A stretch of DNA of 20,185 nt from a virus, in IMG/VR virus record IMGVR_UViG_3300006803_000128, positions 1 through 20,185 of that record. One strand, 5' to 3'. The translations under genes and the position numbers were made by a program. The notes beneath the pieces are model-generated. The model was not told where the DNA came from, did no database searches, and worked only from the letters and a program-made list of their open reading frames with translations. Below are positions 1 to 6,963 of the stretch, piece by piece (position 1 is the first letter of the stretch; each line of letters starts with the position of its first letter).

Positions 1-1187
1 CCAGCGTTCACGCCTAATCTTACGTTAGATGTTCCTGCTGTTGGAGTGGATGGAGCGCCATCTGCCGCTATTTCAAAAACGACTGTATCGCTGGTTGCAA
101 ACTTCATGGGGATAGCGTCTTGTGTCGCTAGAAAAGCGGCAGCAGAAGTCAGTCCCATCTCAAACGTATTGTTGCTAGTCGTTTCTTTTATAAGAACTAT
201 TGGGTGCGTGGCATCAAAAACATTTATACCGTTTGCATCTCCAGAGAAGTTACCGTTGTCAAACGTAGAGCCGCCAAACATGACGTTTCCAGTGCTTCCT
301 TCCAAGAAAAAAGCGTGAGTGTTTGCGTTTGACTCAACGCGAAAATCTACATCAGCACTTGCTTCATTGAATACAGCGCCGCCGTCTTGCGTCAAAGCAC
401 CATCAATATCCACCACATCAAGGTTTGTGGTGCCATCAACGTCTATATCGCCTGAGATGTCTAGGCTGGCAAACACAGAAGTGCCTGTCGCGGTAACAGT
501 GCCTGATACGTCGGCGTTACCGTTGATGTCTATAAGCGTAGCAGTAAGATCAATCTCATCCGTCGCACCCAGCGACAAGACCGTAGCAGACGAGCCTTGA
601 ATGAACTGGCTCGCGTCGTTGAACATGATCTTGTTCGTAGAGTTCAGCGTTAGGCCAGATCCGTCTGTATGCGTAAGCGTAGTGTCGCCATCGGCACCGA
701 AGGTAATAACTGCGCTGTCGGAGGTAAACGTCAGGTCATCATCAATGAACAGGTCAGGAATAGACAGGTCTTGGAAAGCATCAACCATCGCACCGCCAGA
801 ACCAGCACCATCTGAATAGATAGCTTTGGTCTGACCATTCGGGACTGTGATCGTAGCCCCACTGCCCTGCTTAATAATGATTGTCTGTGAGCCGCTAGTA
901 GCATTCTCTATAAGCCACAGCTTGCTAACAGTGTTTGGGCCAATAGTTATAGTGCAAGCAGAGTCTAAAGTGCCAGTGTACTTGAGGAAAATACTGCGCC
1001 CAGGGTCAGTAGAACCATCAGCAATAGTAGTAGTGTGCGTGTCTGCATTTGTGGTAATTGCCTCTGTGCCAAAGGAAAATGCCTCTGCAATTAGCTCGAG
1101 GTTAGTATTTGTACTCGTGCCCCATGTCCCGGATTCATCTCCAGTGGCGATTTCTTTGAGCCGTAAGTCGTTTACATAAGTTGCCAT
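1..1187 (-). CDS. Tail fibre-like protein, C-terminus cut by the window edge
   Basis: Partial gene: 395 codons are visible and the frame is still open at position 1. The start ATG at 1187 has a GAGGT ribosome site about 7 bases upstream, one base after the stop of the preceding gene. The N-terminus (MATYVNDLRLKEIATGDESG) is followed by a Thr/Ser/Gly-rich beta region. From about residue 195 the chain has short repeating hydrophobic-Asp-Gly units (LIDINGNADVSG, LDISGDIDVDG, LDVVDIDG) typical of trimeric beta-helical fibres. From memory, near-identical openings occur in fibre genes of uncultured marine phages. It should act outside the virion in host contact. The receptor-binding tip and any self-cleaving chaperone domain would lie beyond the left edge. 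The family call is an inference; the virion role also rests on its place at the end of the late operon. Confidence 0.72.
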   Translation of the reverse strand, partial: MATYVNDLRLKEIATGDESGTWGTSTNTNLELIAEAFSFGTEAITTNADTHTTTIADGSTDPGRSIFLKYTGTLDSACTITIGPNTVSKLWLIENATSGSQTIIIKQGSGATITVPNGQTKAIYSDGAGSGGAMVDAFQDLSIPDLFIDDDLTFTSDSAVITFGADGDTTLTHTDGSGLTLNSTNKIMFNDASQFIQGSSATVLSLGATDEIDLTATLIDINGNADVSGTVTATGTSVFASLDISGDIDVDGTTNLDVVDIDGALTQDGGAVFNEASADVDFRVESNANTHAFFLEGSTGNVMFGGSTFDNGNFSGDANGINVFDATHPIVLIKETTSNNTFEMGLTSAAAFLATQDAIPMKFATSDTVVFEIAADGAPSTPTAGTSNVRLGVNA

Positions 1188-1188
1188 A

Positions 1189-1851
1189 TTAAGCTACCTC
1201 TTCCCAATTCGGTGTTTGACTGTCATCAATAATAGACCAGCTTGAATCTTGGCCTGGTATAATTTTTCCCCAAACCAACGCGCCGCCACACAAACCATCA
1301 GCAGACACACCTGTAACAGCAACGTCAGCCGCTGCAGTCGCAGTGACAGTTCCAATCGCTGATGTAAGTTCAAACCCAGAAACACTGATCGTGTTGTTTG
1401 TAACCAGCGAGATAGTACCAAGCGCAGACGTACCAGCGTTACCTGTAACGGATACATTTGCTGCGGCGTCTGTCGTAATCGATCCGACTGATGCCGTTCC
1501 AGAAACGCCTGTGACAACGGCTGTTCCTGCTGCATCGACGGTGATCGTACCAATTGCAGACGTTCCGACATTGCCTGTAACTGATGCATTAGCGGCTGCT
1601 GTAACCGTGACTGAACCGACTGCACTTGTGCCTGCAACGCCTGTGACGCTTGTGTTAGCCGCTGCCGCAACGGTGACAGATCCAACTGCGCTCGTTCCTG
1701 CAACGCCTGTAACCGAAGTATTAGCTGCTGCCGCAACTGTAACTGTGCCAACGGCTGAAGTCCCTGCGACACCCGTGACAACAACTGGGATTGGTTCACC
1801 CCATGTGCCTTGGCCCCAAGTGCCTCTACCCCAGCCAGTAACATTCGCCAC
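1189..1851 (-). CDS. Repeat-rich beta protein, probable tail or fibre component
   Basis: A 220-residue protein. The first 20 residues hold three W-G steps (GWGRGTWGQGTWGEP). Residues 25-178 are seven tandem 22-residue units with the pattern VTGxxGTSAxGxxTV plus an Ala-rich linker, decaying toward the C-terminus. A non-repetitive Trp-containing tail (SWSIIDDSQTPNWEEVA) ends the chain. The regular Val/Thr/Gly pattern predicts a beta-solenoid or stacked beta-strands. The stop codon lies one base before the fibre start, so the two are probably co-translated. Function is unknown; a fibre accessory or baseplate-decorating role is the simplest reading. The repeats keep the other minus frame and one plus frame open over almost the same span; I chose this frame for its sensible composition and fit to the neighbouring stop and start. 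Confidence 0.7.
   Translation of the reverse strand: MANVTGWGRGTWGQGTWGEPIPVVVTGVAGTSAVGTVTVAAAANTSVTGVAGTSAVGSVTVAAAANTSVTGVAGTSAVGSVTVTAAANASVTGNVGTSAIGTITVDAAGTAVVTGVSGTASVGSITTDAAANVSVTGNAGTSALGTISLVTNNTISVSGFELTSAIGTVTATAAADVAVTGVSADGLCGGALVWGKIIPGQDSSWSIIDDSQTPNWEEVA
1318..1779 (-). repeat. Seven tandem 66-bp coding repeats
   Basis: Residues 25-178 of the gene at 1189-1851 are seven units of exactly 22 codons (7 x 66 = 462 bp). The first three units are nearly identical in protein (GTSAV followed by VTVAAAANTS or a close variant); later ones keep only the VTG, TSA and G-x-(V/I)-T positions. This looks like growth by unequal crossing-over or slippage, with the youngest copies nearest the 5' end. 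Confidence 0.85.
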
Positions 1852-1861
1852 ACGTTAAGTC

Positions 1862-1951
1862 CTATTGATTATGACTTTGATCTTGTTGTTGTTTGACCCA
1901 TTCTAAATACTCTTCTTCAGTCATACGCCTCTGTTGAGCTTGTTGAGCCAC
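1862..1951 (-). CDS. Tiny Gln-rich ORF (29 aa) in a tail-gene gap
   Basis: A possible 29-residue gene with GTG start at 1951. An internal ATG at 1924 would give 20 residues (MTEEEYLEWVKQQQDQSHNQ) and has AGAGG just upstream, though only 3 bases away. The chain is hydrophilic (AQQAQQRRMTEEEYLEWVK) and may form one helix. It fills the otherwise empty 106 bases between two virion genes and starts 6 bases after the preceding stop, as coupled phage genes do. Against it: it is very short and its ribosome sites are weak. Function unknown. Confidence 0.4.
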   Translation of the reverse strand: MAQQAQQRRMTEEEYLEWVKQQQDQSHNQ

Positions 1952-1957
1952 AACATA

Positions 1958-2389
1958 TTAAGCGATTCTTATTATCGCGTTAGATGCATCAGCTGCAGGA
2001 AACTGAATGGTGAAATCACCAGCAGTCGATGTTTTATCACCACCAAAATCAAGAGCACACACTGCTGGATCACCAGAAGCACTGTCATTAAATATGAGTG
2101 CCCCTCTGGCAGTCACCGTTGCATTTGAAAATGTCAGATCGGCGAAGTCTGTGAGTGCTGTAGTCCCTGATGTGCTCGGATCAACTCGCGTAAGCGAAGC
2201 ACCTTTTGCGGTGTAGTTCGTGCCACTCACCTCATTTGAAGTTGTGTAAGCAGTCGTGCCTGCACCTAAACTTGCAGAGCTAGTGTACAAAGCAAGGTTG
2301 AACGTGCTACCACCAGAGTTCTTGAAGTTATGAACTGCTTCCATAAGCTCTTGTTTAAAACTGGTGCATATTGCTGTCGTAATAGCCAT
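1958..2389 (-). CDS. Small beta-rich virion protein of unknown role
   Basis: A 143-residue protein (MAITTAICTSFKQELMEAVH...) with a short N-terminal helix, then Ser/Thr/Gly-rich alternating hydrophobic segments (NLALYTSS, YTTSNEVSG, ALTDFADLTFSNATVTARG, AVCALDFGGD). This pattern predicts a compact beta-sandwich. The start has a strong AGGAGG site 5 bases upstream and overlaps the preceding stop as TAATG. I recall similar proteins in marine phage late operons but no assigned function. Decoration, neck or tail-tip roles are all possible; position among connector and tail genes is the only guide. Confidence 0.62.
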   Translation of the reverse strand: MAITTAICTSFKQELMEAVHNFKNSGGSTFNLALYTSSASLGAGTTAYTTSNEVSGTNYTAKGASLTRVDPSTSGTTALTDFADLTFSNATVTARGALIFNDSASGDPAVCALDFGGDKTSTAGDFTIQFPAADASNAIIRIA

Positions 2390-2679
2390 TATAGCCTCCT
2401 GATTATATTAGCCATTTCACTTTGGCCCTGTTTTTCTAACTCGCCAATAAGTGTGGTTCTATCACTCTTAATAGCCTCTTTAATATAGTACAAAGCTGTT
2501 GCCCTGACTGCATCTTTGAACGCTTCGGCTTGCTCTGCAATCATAGGGTGACAATTGCCTCCAACACTCACAACACGATCTGCTATTGTTTGCGCCCAAA
2601 ATTCAGGGTCATGACCTTTGTGGCTTGTTGTGGTGATAGAGACATTACCTATCTCACTTTGTTGCTCACTAAAAAACAC
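2389..2679 (-). CDS. Small helical phage protein, function unknown
   Basis: A 96-residue protein. The start is GTG at 2679, two bases after the preceding stop, with only a weak purine stretch upstream, so translation is probably coupled. Residues about 25-96 are mostly amphipathic helix (WAQTIADRVVSVGG, AFKDAVRATALYYIKEAIK, IGELEKQGQSEMANIIRRL), and it ends in a basic IIRRL. No catalytic motif is seen. Its constant company with connector and tail genes suggests a virion-assembly part, but no function can be named. Confidence 0.62.
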   Translation of the reverse strand: MFFSEQQSEIGNVSITTTSHKGHDPEFWAQTIADRVVSVGGNCHPMIAEQAEAFKDAVRATALYYIKEAIKSDRTTLIGELEKQGQSEMANIIRRL

Positions 2680-2681
2680 AA

Positions 2682-3317
2682 TTACGCTCTACTAATATCG
2701 TACCTAGATTCATCTCGTGCGCCATACCCTTCACCCAACTTTTTCAAAGCAGCCACTGCAGCGATGAATCGTTGTTCGTATTGTGCAACTTCTTCAGGGA
2801 TCTTCAAGAATGTTGCCGCCTCTACCAACGTGCCATACAACAGAGCGTCAGGCGCATTGGTAGACAACCAAGTCGTGCCGCTATCAGATCCTGCAGTTAG
2901 CGAGTCAGGGCGATACTTGTAGTGCAGTTCAAAAGTAAATGTAGAGTCAGGTGTTGGGCCTAAAATAAATGTGGTGTCATCAAACAGTGCATAGTATTTA
3001 GGCGTGCCAGTGGTTGCCGGGTTAGGCGTGTAATCTCTAATGAATGACACATGTTTAAACAGCAAGTAAATGTACGCACTGCTAGATATGACAGCCAAAC
3101 TGTATGGTGCCAAGAAATCTGTAGGCGTAGAAAGATATGTGTTGCTCGCTGCAGCTGTACCTGTGACGTTCTTTCTAAACACAGGGAGCTCGACGTTTTT
3201 GAGAATGCGCTCTTCTGCCTCTTTGATGAACGTATTCAAATCAGCAACAAAAGTTGTTTCTGCAGTTTCACAATAATCTTGAACTGTGGATTTAAGTGTA
3301 GCTAGTGTAAAGCTCAT
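2682..3317 (-). CDS. Head-tail adaptor-like protein
   Basis: A 211-residue protein. The N-terminal part (residues 1-45) is helical and contains the FIKEAEERILKNVELP segment. It is followed by a beta segment ending in STPTDFLAP, then TGTPKYYALFDDTTFILGPTP and ELHYKYRPDSL. The C-terminus is helical (DALLYGTLVEAATFLKIPEE...). This order, an 'AEERI' helix then 'P-x-DFL' then 'K-YYAL' then a closing helix, is what I recall for SU10-type phage adaptor proteins, which form a ring under the portal and attach tail components. Assignment is by pattern and context, not by a search. The start overlaps the preceding stop as ATGA. A tail tubular A-like role is the main alternative. Confidence 0.6.
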   Translation of the reverse strand: MSFTLATLKSTVQDYCETAETTFVADLNTFIKEAEERILKNVELPVFRKNVTGTAAASNTYLSTPTDFLAPYSLAVISSSAYIYLLFKHVSFIRDYTPNPATTGTPKYYALFDDTTFILGPTPDSTFTFELHYKYRPDSLTAGSDSGTTWLSTNAPDALLYGTLVEAATFLKIPEEVAQYEQRFIAAVAALKKLGEGYGARDESRYDISRA

Positions 3318-3655
3318 GATATGACCACCGTTACTGTGCCTATTTCGCCTGTGGCAGCTTCTTGAGAGAACTCGCTGCCTATCACATCACCAGTGACAGA
3401 CATCACGCTATTTGCGTCTATTGTGCGTACAACACCAGCACCTGCAACAATACTCGCAGGAACATCTGGCCTAGGATGACGCAATGCTTCCGGGTCTGCT
3501 AAATGGCGTACAGGCTCTAATTGCGGATGTTTTGGCTCAAAGCATTCTGGACAAACACGAAATCCATTCCACTCTTCTCTAAGCTGAGTGTACTTGTATT
3601 GAAAGCCGCATCGATCACATATGGCTATTGAATGTTTGCCAGATGCATAAGCCAT
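3314..3655 (-). CDS. Zinc-ribbon protein in the connector cluster
   Basis: A 113-residue protein with two CxxC knuckles, C13-x2-C16 and C35-x2-C38, separated by 18 residues containing aromatic and charged positions (FQYKYTQLREEWNGFRV). This is a classic zinc-ribbon or rubredoxin-like knuckle pair. It is followed by a Pro/His-rich linker (FEPKHPQLEPVRHLADPEA) and a C-terminal Val/Gly/Thr-rich part likely to be beta. It sits between two connector-like genes, overlaps both, and is therefore made at the same time as the neck. A structural zinc site in a neck or virion protein is the simplest idea; nucleic-acid binding during packaging is an alternative. Function is unproven. Confidence 0.65.
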   Translation of the reverse strand: MAYASGKHSIAICDRCGFQYKYTQLREEWNGFRVCPECFEPKHPQLEPVRHLADPEALRHPRPDVPASIVAGAGVVRTIDANSVMSVTGDVIGSEFSQEAATGEIGTVTVVIS

Positions 3656-4335
3656 TACGCTCGCCTATAAGATCTAATACCAGGGGCTATGTTAAGAGAA
3701 GCTCTATCCTCATCTTGATCTGCAGCCCTTGCAAACTCTTCTTCATAAAAAGCTTTGAGCATCTGAACACGATCTGGCGCTTTCTTGAGCGCGATGTAAT
3801 ACGCAAGACCAGCAGCCAAACATGGATAGAACCTAAAGGGCGTATCCACTGTGTTTACAGATGCGTCTGCATCTTCAATGCGCACCAACCTATTGATAAG
3901 AACTTGATCAGTAGCGTTTTCTGAAGCAGGCCAAATGTAGAGTCTAGGCGTGAGTTGCTTATCTAAGAACCATTGAGTGGGCCTGGCTTTGGTATCTTTG
4001 TTTGGGATATTCCAATATTCAGACCGCCCAATCTGACTCATCTGTATGTCAGTGACTTCACTGTTCTCTGTCCTACGCAGGATCACATCAAGCACATCAA
4101 TCGTGCTTGCAGACAAATCAAGGAACTCATCACCTAGAGACAGAGTTGTAGTCGAATTTGTAACCGTCCACTGGTTTAGTCCCCTGTTTGCCCAATCGGC
4201 AAACAAGAGATTCAATGACCTGCGAGCGGTTACCGCATCATAAGAGGTGCGAAGCTCAAGCCCGCACCTCTCAAACGCTTCTTCGATGAACTCAGCTACG
4301 TCTGGAGTAAAGTCACTGCTACCAGAAGTTGTCAT
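3655..4335 (-). CDS. Connector / tail accessory protein, P22 gp4-like by pattern
   Basis: A 226-residue protein. It opens with a helical region (DVAEFIEEAFERCGLELRTS) leading to ARRSLNLLFADWANRGLNQW, an arrangement I associate with P22 gp4-type tail accessory factors that extend the portal channel. A central beta region follows (TTLSLGDEFLDL, IDVLDVILRR). Further on come RPTQWFLDKQLTPRLYIWP and a helical end (LAAGLAYYIALKKAPDRVQMLKAF). The start ATG at 4335 overlaps the preceding stop as TAATG, without a good ribosome site of its own. Its place beside the adaptor-like gene and downstream of the head genes supports a neck role. Homology is suggested, not tested. Confidence 0.58.
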   Translation of the reverse strand: MTTSGSSDFTPDVAEFIEEAFERCGLELRTSYDAVTARRSLNLLFADWANRGLNQWTVTNSTTTLSLGDEFLDLSASTIDVLDVILRRTENSEVTDIQMSQIGRSEYWNIPNKDTKARPTQWFLDKQLTPRLYIWPASENATDQVLINRLVRIEDADASVNTVDTPFRFYPCLAAGLAYYIALKKAPDRVQMLKAFYEEEFARAADQDEDRASLNIAPGIRSYRRA

Positions 4336-4739
4336 TAGCTGTAGCTCTTAATGACTTCTAGAATTACCGTGTAGGTATCTCCGCTGCTTGCACCAATCGT
4401 GGTGAACTGAACGTCGCCAGTTTTGCCACTGCCAGCGTTGTTGGGTATGCCAGAAAACGGTGTGTAATCATGCATACCATTTGAGTCAGGAGACAATGCG
4501 ATAATCAAAGTATCAGTAGTTGCGTCGTTTAAAAGCTGAACGCCCATGCCAACGCACTGCCACCATATCTTAGATATCGCCACCTCGGTGCAAGAATCGC
4601 CACCACTGTTTTTTGTAAGCGCACTTACATCAATTTTAGTGACGGCGCTTTCGCCAGTACCATCACTGATGTTCGTGAACTTCAAAACAGCTTTGCGATT
4701 GTCATCCTGTATTGTTTGGGATGTTACTGCATCAGCCAT
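4335..4739 (-). CDS. Small beta-rich virion protein
   Basis: A 134-residue protein. It begins MADAVTSQTIQDDNRKAVLK, then FTNISDGTGESAVTKIDVSAL, and ends with a strand-like TYTVILEVIKSYS. Trp-Trp and Cys occur near residue 60 (ISKIWWQCVGMG). Composition (Ser, Thr, Gly, Asp, short hydrophobic strands) fits a beta-sandwich capsid or neck decoration. AGGGGA lies a few bases upstream of the ATG. It follows the 182-residue gene by 12 bases and precedes the gp4-like gene with an overlap. The function is not known; it recurs, to my memory, in marine phage contigs. Confidence 0.62.
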   Translation of the reverse strand: MADAVTSQTIQDDNRKAVLKFTNISDGTGESAVTKIDVSALTKNSGGDSCTEVAISKIWWQCVGMGVQLLNDATTDTLIIALSPDSNGMHDYTPFSGIPNNAGSGKTGDVQFTTIGASSGDTYTVILEVIKSYS

Positions 4740-4751
4740 TGTTGTCCCCTA

Positions 4752-5300
4752 TTATGCGATTTGCACATACTCAATGATGAACGTAAAAGAACCAGCGGTG
4801 GTTGCATCAACAGTGTTAGTAATGTTGCAGAAGATAGTTCTTGCAGCAGAAGTGTACTGAACAGAAGCAGGAGCCGTAGTGCCGCTTTGCGTCTGAGTCA
4901 CAAGCGTTGTTGTGGTTACGTTGTGCTCAACAACAGTTGTACCGCCGTCCAAAATCTCATCAGTTACCGCCGCAACAATCTGTGCGCCAGAAGATGAAGT
5001 ACCGACCTCATAACCAATGTCACCCGTACCAATAACTGGTGAGGTGTCACAGAAGATCTTGATGTCAGTGATGATTGTGTTTGCAGGCTGCGTGAACTCA
5101 CCAATAGTAGGGCTGTCACCCGCTGTGGTGTTAACCGTAACGCCTGTAGCAAAGCCAACGTGCTTTACAAACTTGCCTGTGAAGATACCAGTAGACGCAA
5201 TATCTACGACATCTGTAACAGCACCAGAAGTTCCGTCTTTAGAAACTACTTTAAAACCGTTCTCTGATCGGACTGAACCTTTAAAAGTTGTATTAGCCAT
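4752..5300 (-). CDS. Beta-rich virion protein, possible head decoration
   Basis: A 182-residue protein of low complexity rich in Thr, Val, Gly and Ala (VTVNTTAGDSPTIGEF, GTTVVEHNVTTTTLV). It ends FTFIIEYVQIA, very like the end of its 134-residue neighbour (VILEVIKSYS), so the two may share a fold. The start ATG at 5300 has AGGAGA 6 bases upstream. It is the first gene after the capsid terminator, so it depends on read-through or on an unseen promoter in 5301-5376. Decoration or fibre-anchoring is inferred from composition and place only. Confidence 0.6.
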   Translation of the reverse strand: MANTTFKGSVRSENGFKVVSKDGTSGAVTDVVDIASTGIFTGKFVKHVGFATGVTVNTTAGDSPTIGEFTQPANTIITDIKIFCDTSPVIGTGDIGYEVGTSSSGAQIVAAVTDEILDGGTTVVEHNVTTTTLVTQTQSGTTAPASVQYTSAARTIFCNITNTVDATTAGSFTFIIEYVQIA

Positions 5301-5376
5301 ATGAGTCTCCTGTCTTGGCTATGTCAGGCGCGGGATGCTCCTGTCAGGGATTAAATACTTATACAGTAGAAAAAGA

Positions 5377-5399
5377 AAAGGGGCAACAAGTGCCCCTTT
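5377..5399 (-). terminator. Intrinsic terminator after the major capsid gene
   Basis: On the minus strand a 9-bp perfect stem (AAAGGGGCA / TGCCCCTTT, 5-base loop CTTGT) is followed by a T-rich run (TCTTTTTC, at 5370-5376). It lies 24 bases past the capsid stop codon. A terminator here, with several virion genes still downstream, would give more capsid mRNA than connector or tail mRNA. The reverse strand also has T's after the stem, so it may act weakly in both directions. Confidence 0.85.
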
Positions 5400-5406
5400 C
5401 TTTCAA

Positions 5407-5422
5407 TGTTCCATGTGAAACA
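5407..5422. other. parS-like near-palindrome
   Basis: TGTTCCATGTGAAACA differs at two of 16 positions from the widely conserved chromosomal parS (TGTTTCACGTGAAACA). It ends one base before the capsid stop codon and lies just before the terminator stem, outside any reading frame. It may be a ParB-type binding site, another protein's operator, or a second weak hairpin. Only the sequence match is seen; binding is inference. Confidence 0.35.
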
Positions 5423-6331
5423 TTAAGCGCCTTGTGATGCGAACACTGCGCGTGGATTACTGAAGCCGAAGCTGTATCGCTCCCTGGCTTTGTATCGCAC
5501 GTTACCAGTGTTGAAGTCACCTTCCATAGAAGTGGCAATCGGGCTTCGCTCAAAGTGCTTGAAGCCGTCTGGCACATCAGTCATGACAAAGAATGCATCA
5601 GTGTCAGTCAAGAAGTGGTTGACTGCGTAGCCTTGAGGCAGCAGACCCATGTTCCTGATTGCGTTGATGTCGTTGTCAGCTGTTTCTACTCGTCCGGGAG
5701 TTTCCAACAATCGATCCGCTACGAACTGAAGTTGAGGAGGAACAATCAGCTTGGTTCCTTGCAGAGCCAAGATCATGTTTCGATCATCAACAAAAGTTGA
5801 GATGCTGATCAATGCGTTCTCTAACGAAGTTTCGTTGAGATCTGAAAACGCAGAAGGACGGTTTGAGAACGTGCCGCCACCAGCAAGAGGGTGATCAGTA
5901 GCGACAAGAGACTTGCCGTCACCGCCTAAGAAGCTTGAGCTAAACGCATTGTTCAATACGTTAGCAGCTTTCACCTGCTTGGTGTGTGCCATGCTACGAG
6001 CCAGCGCCTTTGTATAACGTGCGCCAAGGCGGTCATACAAATTATCTTCAACCGCTTCCTCGGTGAGCGCGAAAGCAAGCGCCACGGTCTCGTGCGTGTA
6101 GCGCGCAGTAAACCCTTCAGAAGCTTGGTCGTAACCAACGCTTTGTCCTTCAGATTTATCGCGTGCATTTCCAAAGCCTACGATCAGAACTTCTTCTTCA
6201 AACGCTCGGTCTGAAGATTCGGTTTCAAAGATCTCAGCATGCTCGTTTTCATAACGAGCGTATTCCATGCCAAATAAAGCGTTGAGACCAGGCTCTAGCT
6301 CTTTGGCTAATTGTGCTCTTGAAATAGCCAT
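5423..6331 (-). CDS. Major capsid protein
   Basis: A 302-residue protein. The N-terminus (AQLAKELEPGLNALFGMEYARYENEHAEIFETE) is helical. Then come an acidic EEEVLIVGFGNARDKSEGQ stretch, an ARYTHETVALAFALTEEAVEDNLYD helix, KALARSMAHTKQVKAANVLNNAF (like the spine helix of HK97-fold shells), the loop LVATDHPLAGGG, and a closing beta segment KARERYSFGFSNPRAVFAS. This layout matches Mu gpT-like and related marine phage major head subunits as I know them. It comes directly after scaffold and decoration candidates and is followed by its own strong terminator, as expected for the most abundant virion protein. AGGAGG lies 7 bases before the ATG. Length suits an HK97-fold coat protein without a large delta domain; the scaffold is a separate gene. 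Confidence 0.85.
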   Translation of the reverse strand: MAISRAQLAKELEPGLNALFGMEYARYENEHAEIFETESSDRAFEEEVLIVGFGNARDKSEGQSVGYDQASEGFTARYTHETVALAFALTEEAVEDNLYDRLGARYTKALARSMAHTKQVKAANVLNNAFSSSFLGGDGKSLVATDHPLAGGGTFSNRPSAFSDLNETSLENALISISTFVDDRNMILALQGTKLIVPPQLQFVADRLLETPGRVETADNDINAIRNMGLLPQGYAVNHFLTDTDAFFVMTDVPDGFKHFERSPIATSMEGDFNTGNVRYKARERYSFGFSNPRAVFASQGA

Positions 6332-6342
6332 TAGTTAGCCTC

Positions 6343-6927
6343 CTATGCTAAGCCCGCGCCTTTTTGGCCGAATATTGAGTTCTGAATAACAACGAGTACG
6401 TTGGTATTCGCCGTAGCAACATCTGAGTTCTCTGGATCACCAGAGATATCGATGGCCTTGATGGGCAATCCTGCAGTTGTTGCACCCGTTGATACCTCAA
6501 GCTCAGCGCCAGAAATACCTGTTACGGTGCTACCTGCGCTGGTGTATACGATATCGAAGTTGCCGAAGAGATCGGCAATCGGGAATGCAGCATCAGCCTG
6601 CACTTCATAAACTACCATTGGATCATCGATGATGAACGCAATAATGTCTGAAGCGTTGGTGCTTGCAGGGTAAAAGTTGCTGAACACTTGCTCACTTGTC
6701 GTGGGGTCAGTGTATTGACAGCCGTTAAATACGCCAACGATAGGCACAGTGCCTCCGTCTGCGTGAACCTCTACCGTACCACCTGTAACTTGGGCAACCA
6801 TATCTCCTTGGAAGATAGCAGTGCCATAGTTAGCGGCGATTCGATATCGGCTTTGTCCTCCCGTATAGGGGGCACCGCCCACCATACGCACTGGACGCAT
6901 ACCAAAAGCGGCATCTTGATTTGCCAT
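6343..6927 (-). CDS. Head decoration or minor capsid candidate
   Basis: A 194-residue protein starting MANQDAAFGMRPVRMVGGAP. It is rich in Gly, Val, Thr and Ala with regular strand-like segments (AIFQGDMVAQVTGGTVEVHA, IVGVFNGCQYTDP, MVVYEVQADAAF). No catalytic motif is seen. It is the gene immediately before the major capsid gene, 11 bases apart, and its stop forms TAGGAGG, the capsid gene's ribosome site. That coupling and the beta-rich composition fit a capsid-stabilising or decoration protein. I recall the same pair in many marine phage contigs, without an experimental role. Confidence is high for a real virion-cluster gene, low for the exact function. Confidence 0.68.
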   Translation of the reverse strand: MANQDAAFGMRPVRMVGGAPYTGGQSRYRIAANYGTAIFQGDMVAQVTGGTVEVHADGGTVPIVGVFNGCQYTDPTTSEQVFSNFYPASTNASDIIAFIIDDPMVVYEVQADAAFPIADLFGNFDIVYTSAGSTVTGISGAELEVSTGATTAGLPIKAIDISGDPENSDVATANTNVLVVIQNSIFGQKGAGLA

Positions 6928-6963
6928 TTTTGAATCTCCTAGTTAAACACAATCAAAATGAGG

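Noticed and set aside
46-1179. Four plus-strand frames across the left end
   Set aside because: They are the reverse of one continuous minus-strand fibre gene that stays open to position 1 and has a good start.
1194-1853. A second minus-strand open frame of 219 codons over the repeat gene
   Set aside because: It is kept open by the 66-bp repeats, is Leu/Gln/Arg-rich and has no proper start site; the other frame fits the neighbours and has ordered beta repeats.
1343-1858. Plus-strand 171-codon frame over the repeat gene
   Set aside because: Reverse shadow of the Val/Thr/Ala repeats, against the direction of the operon and without a ribosome site.
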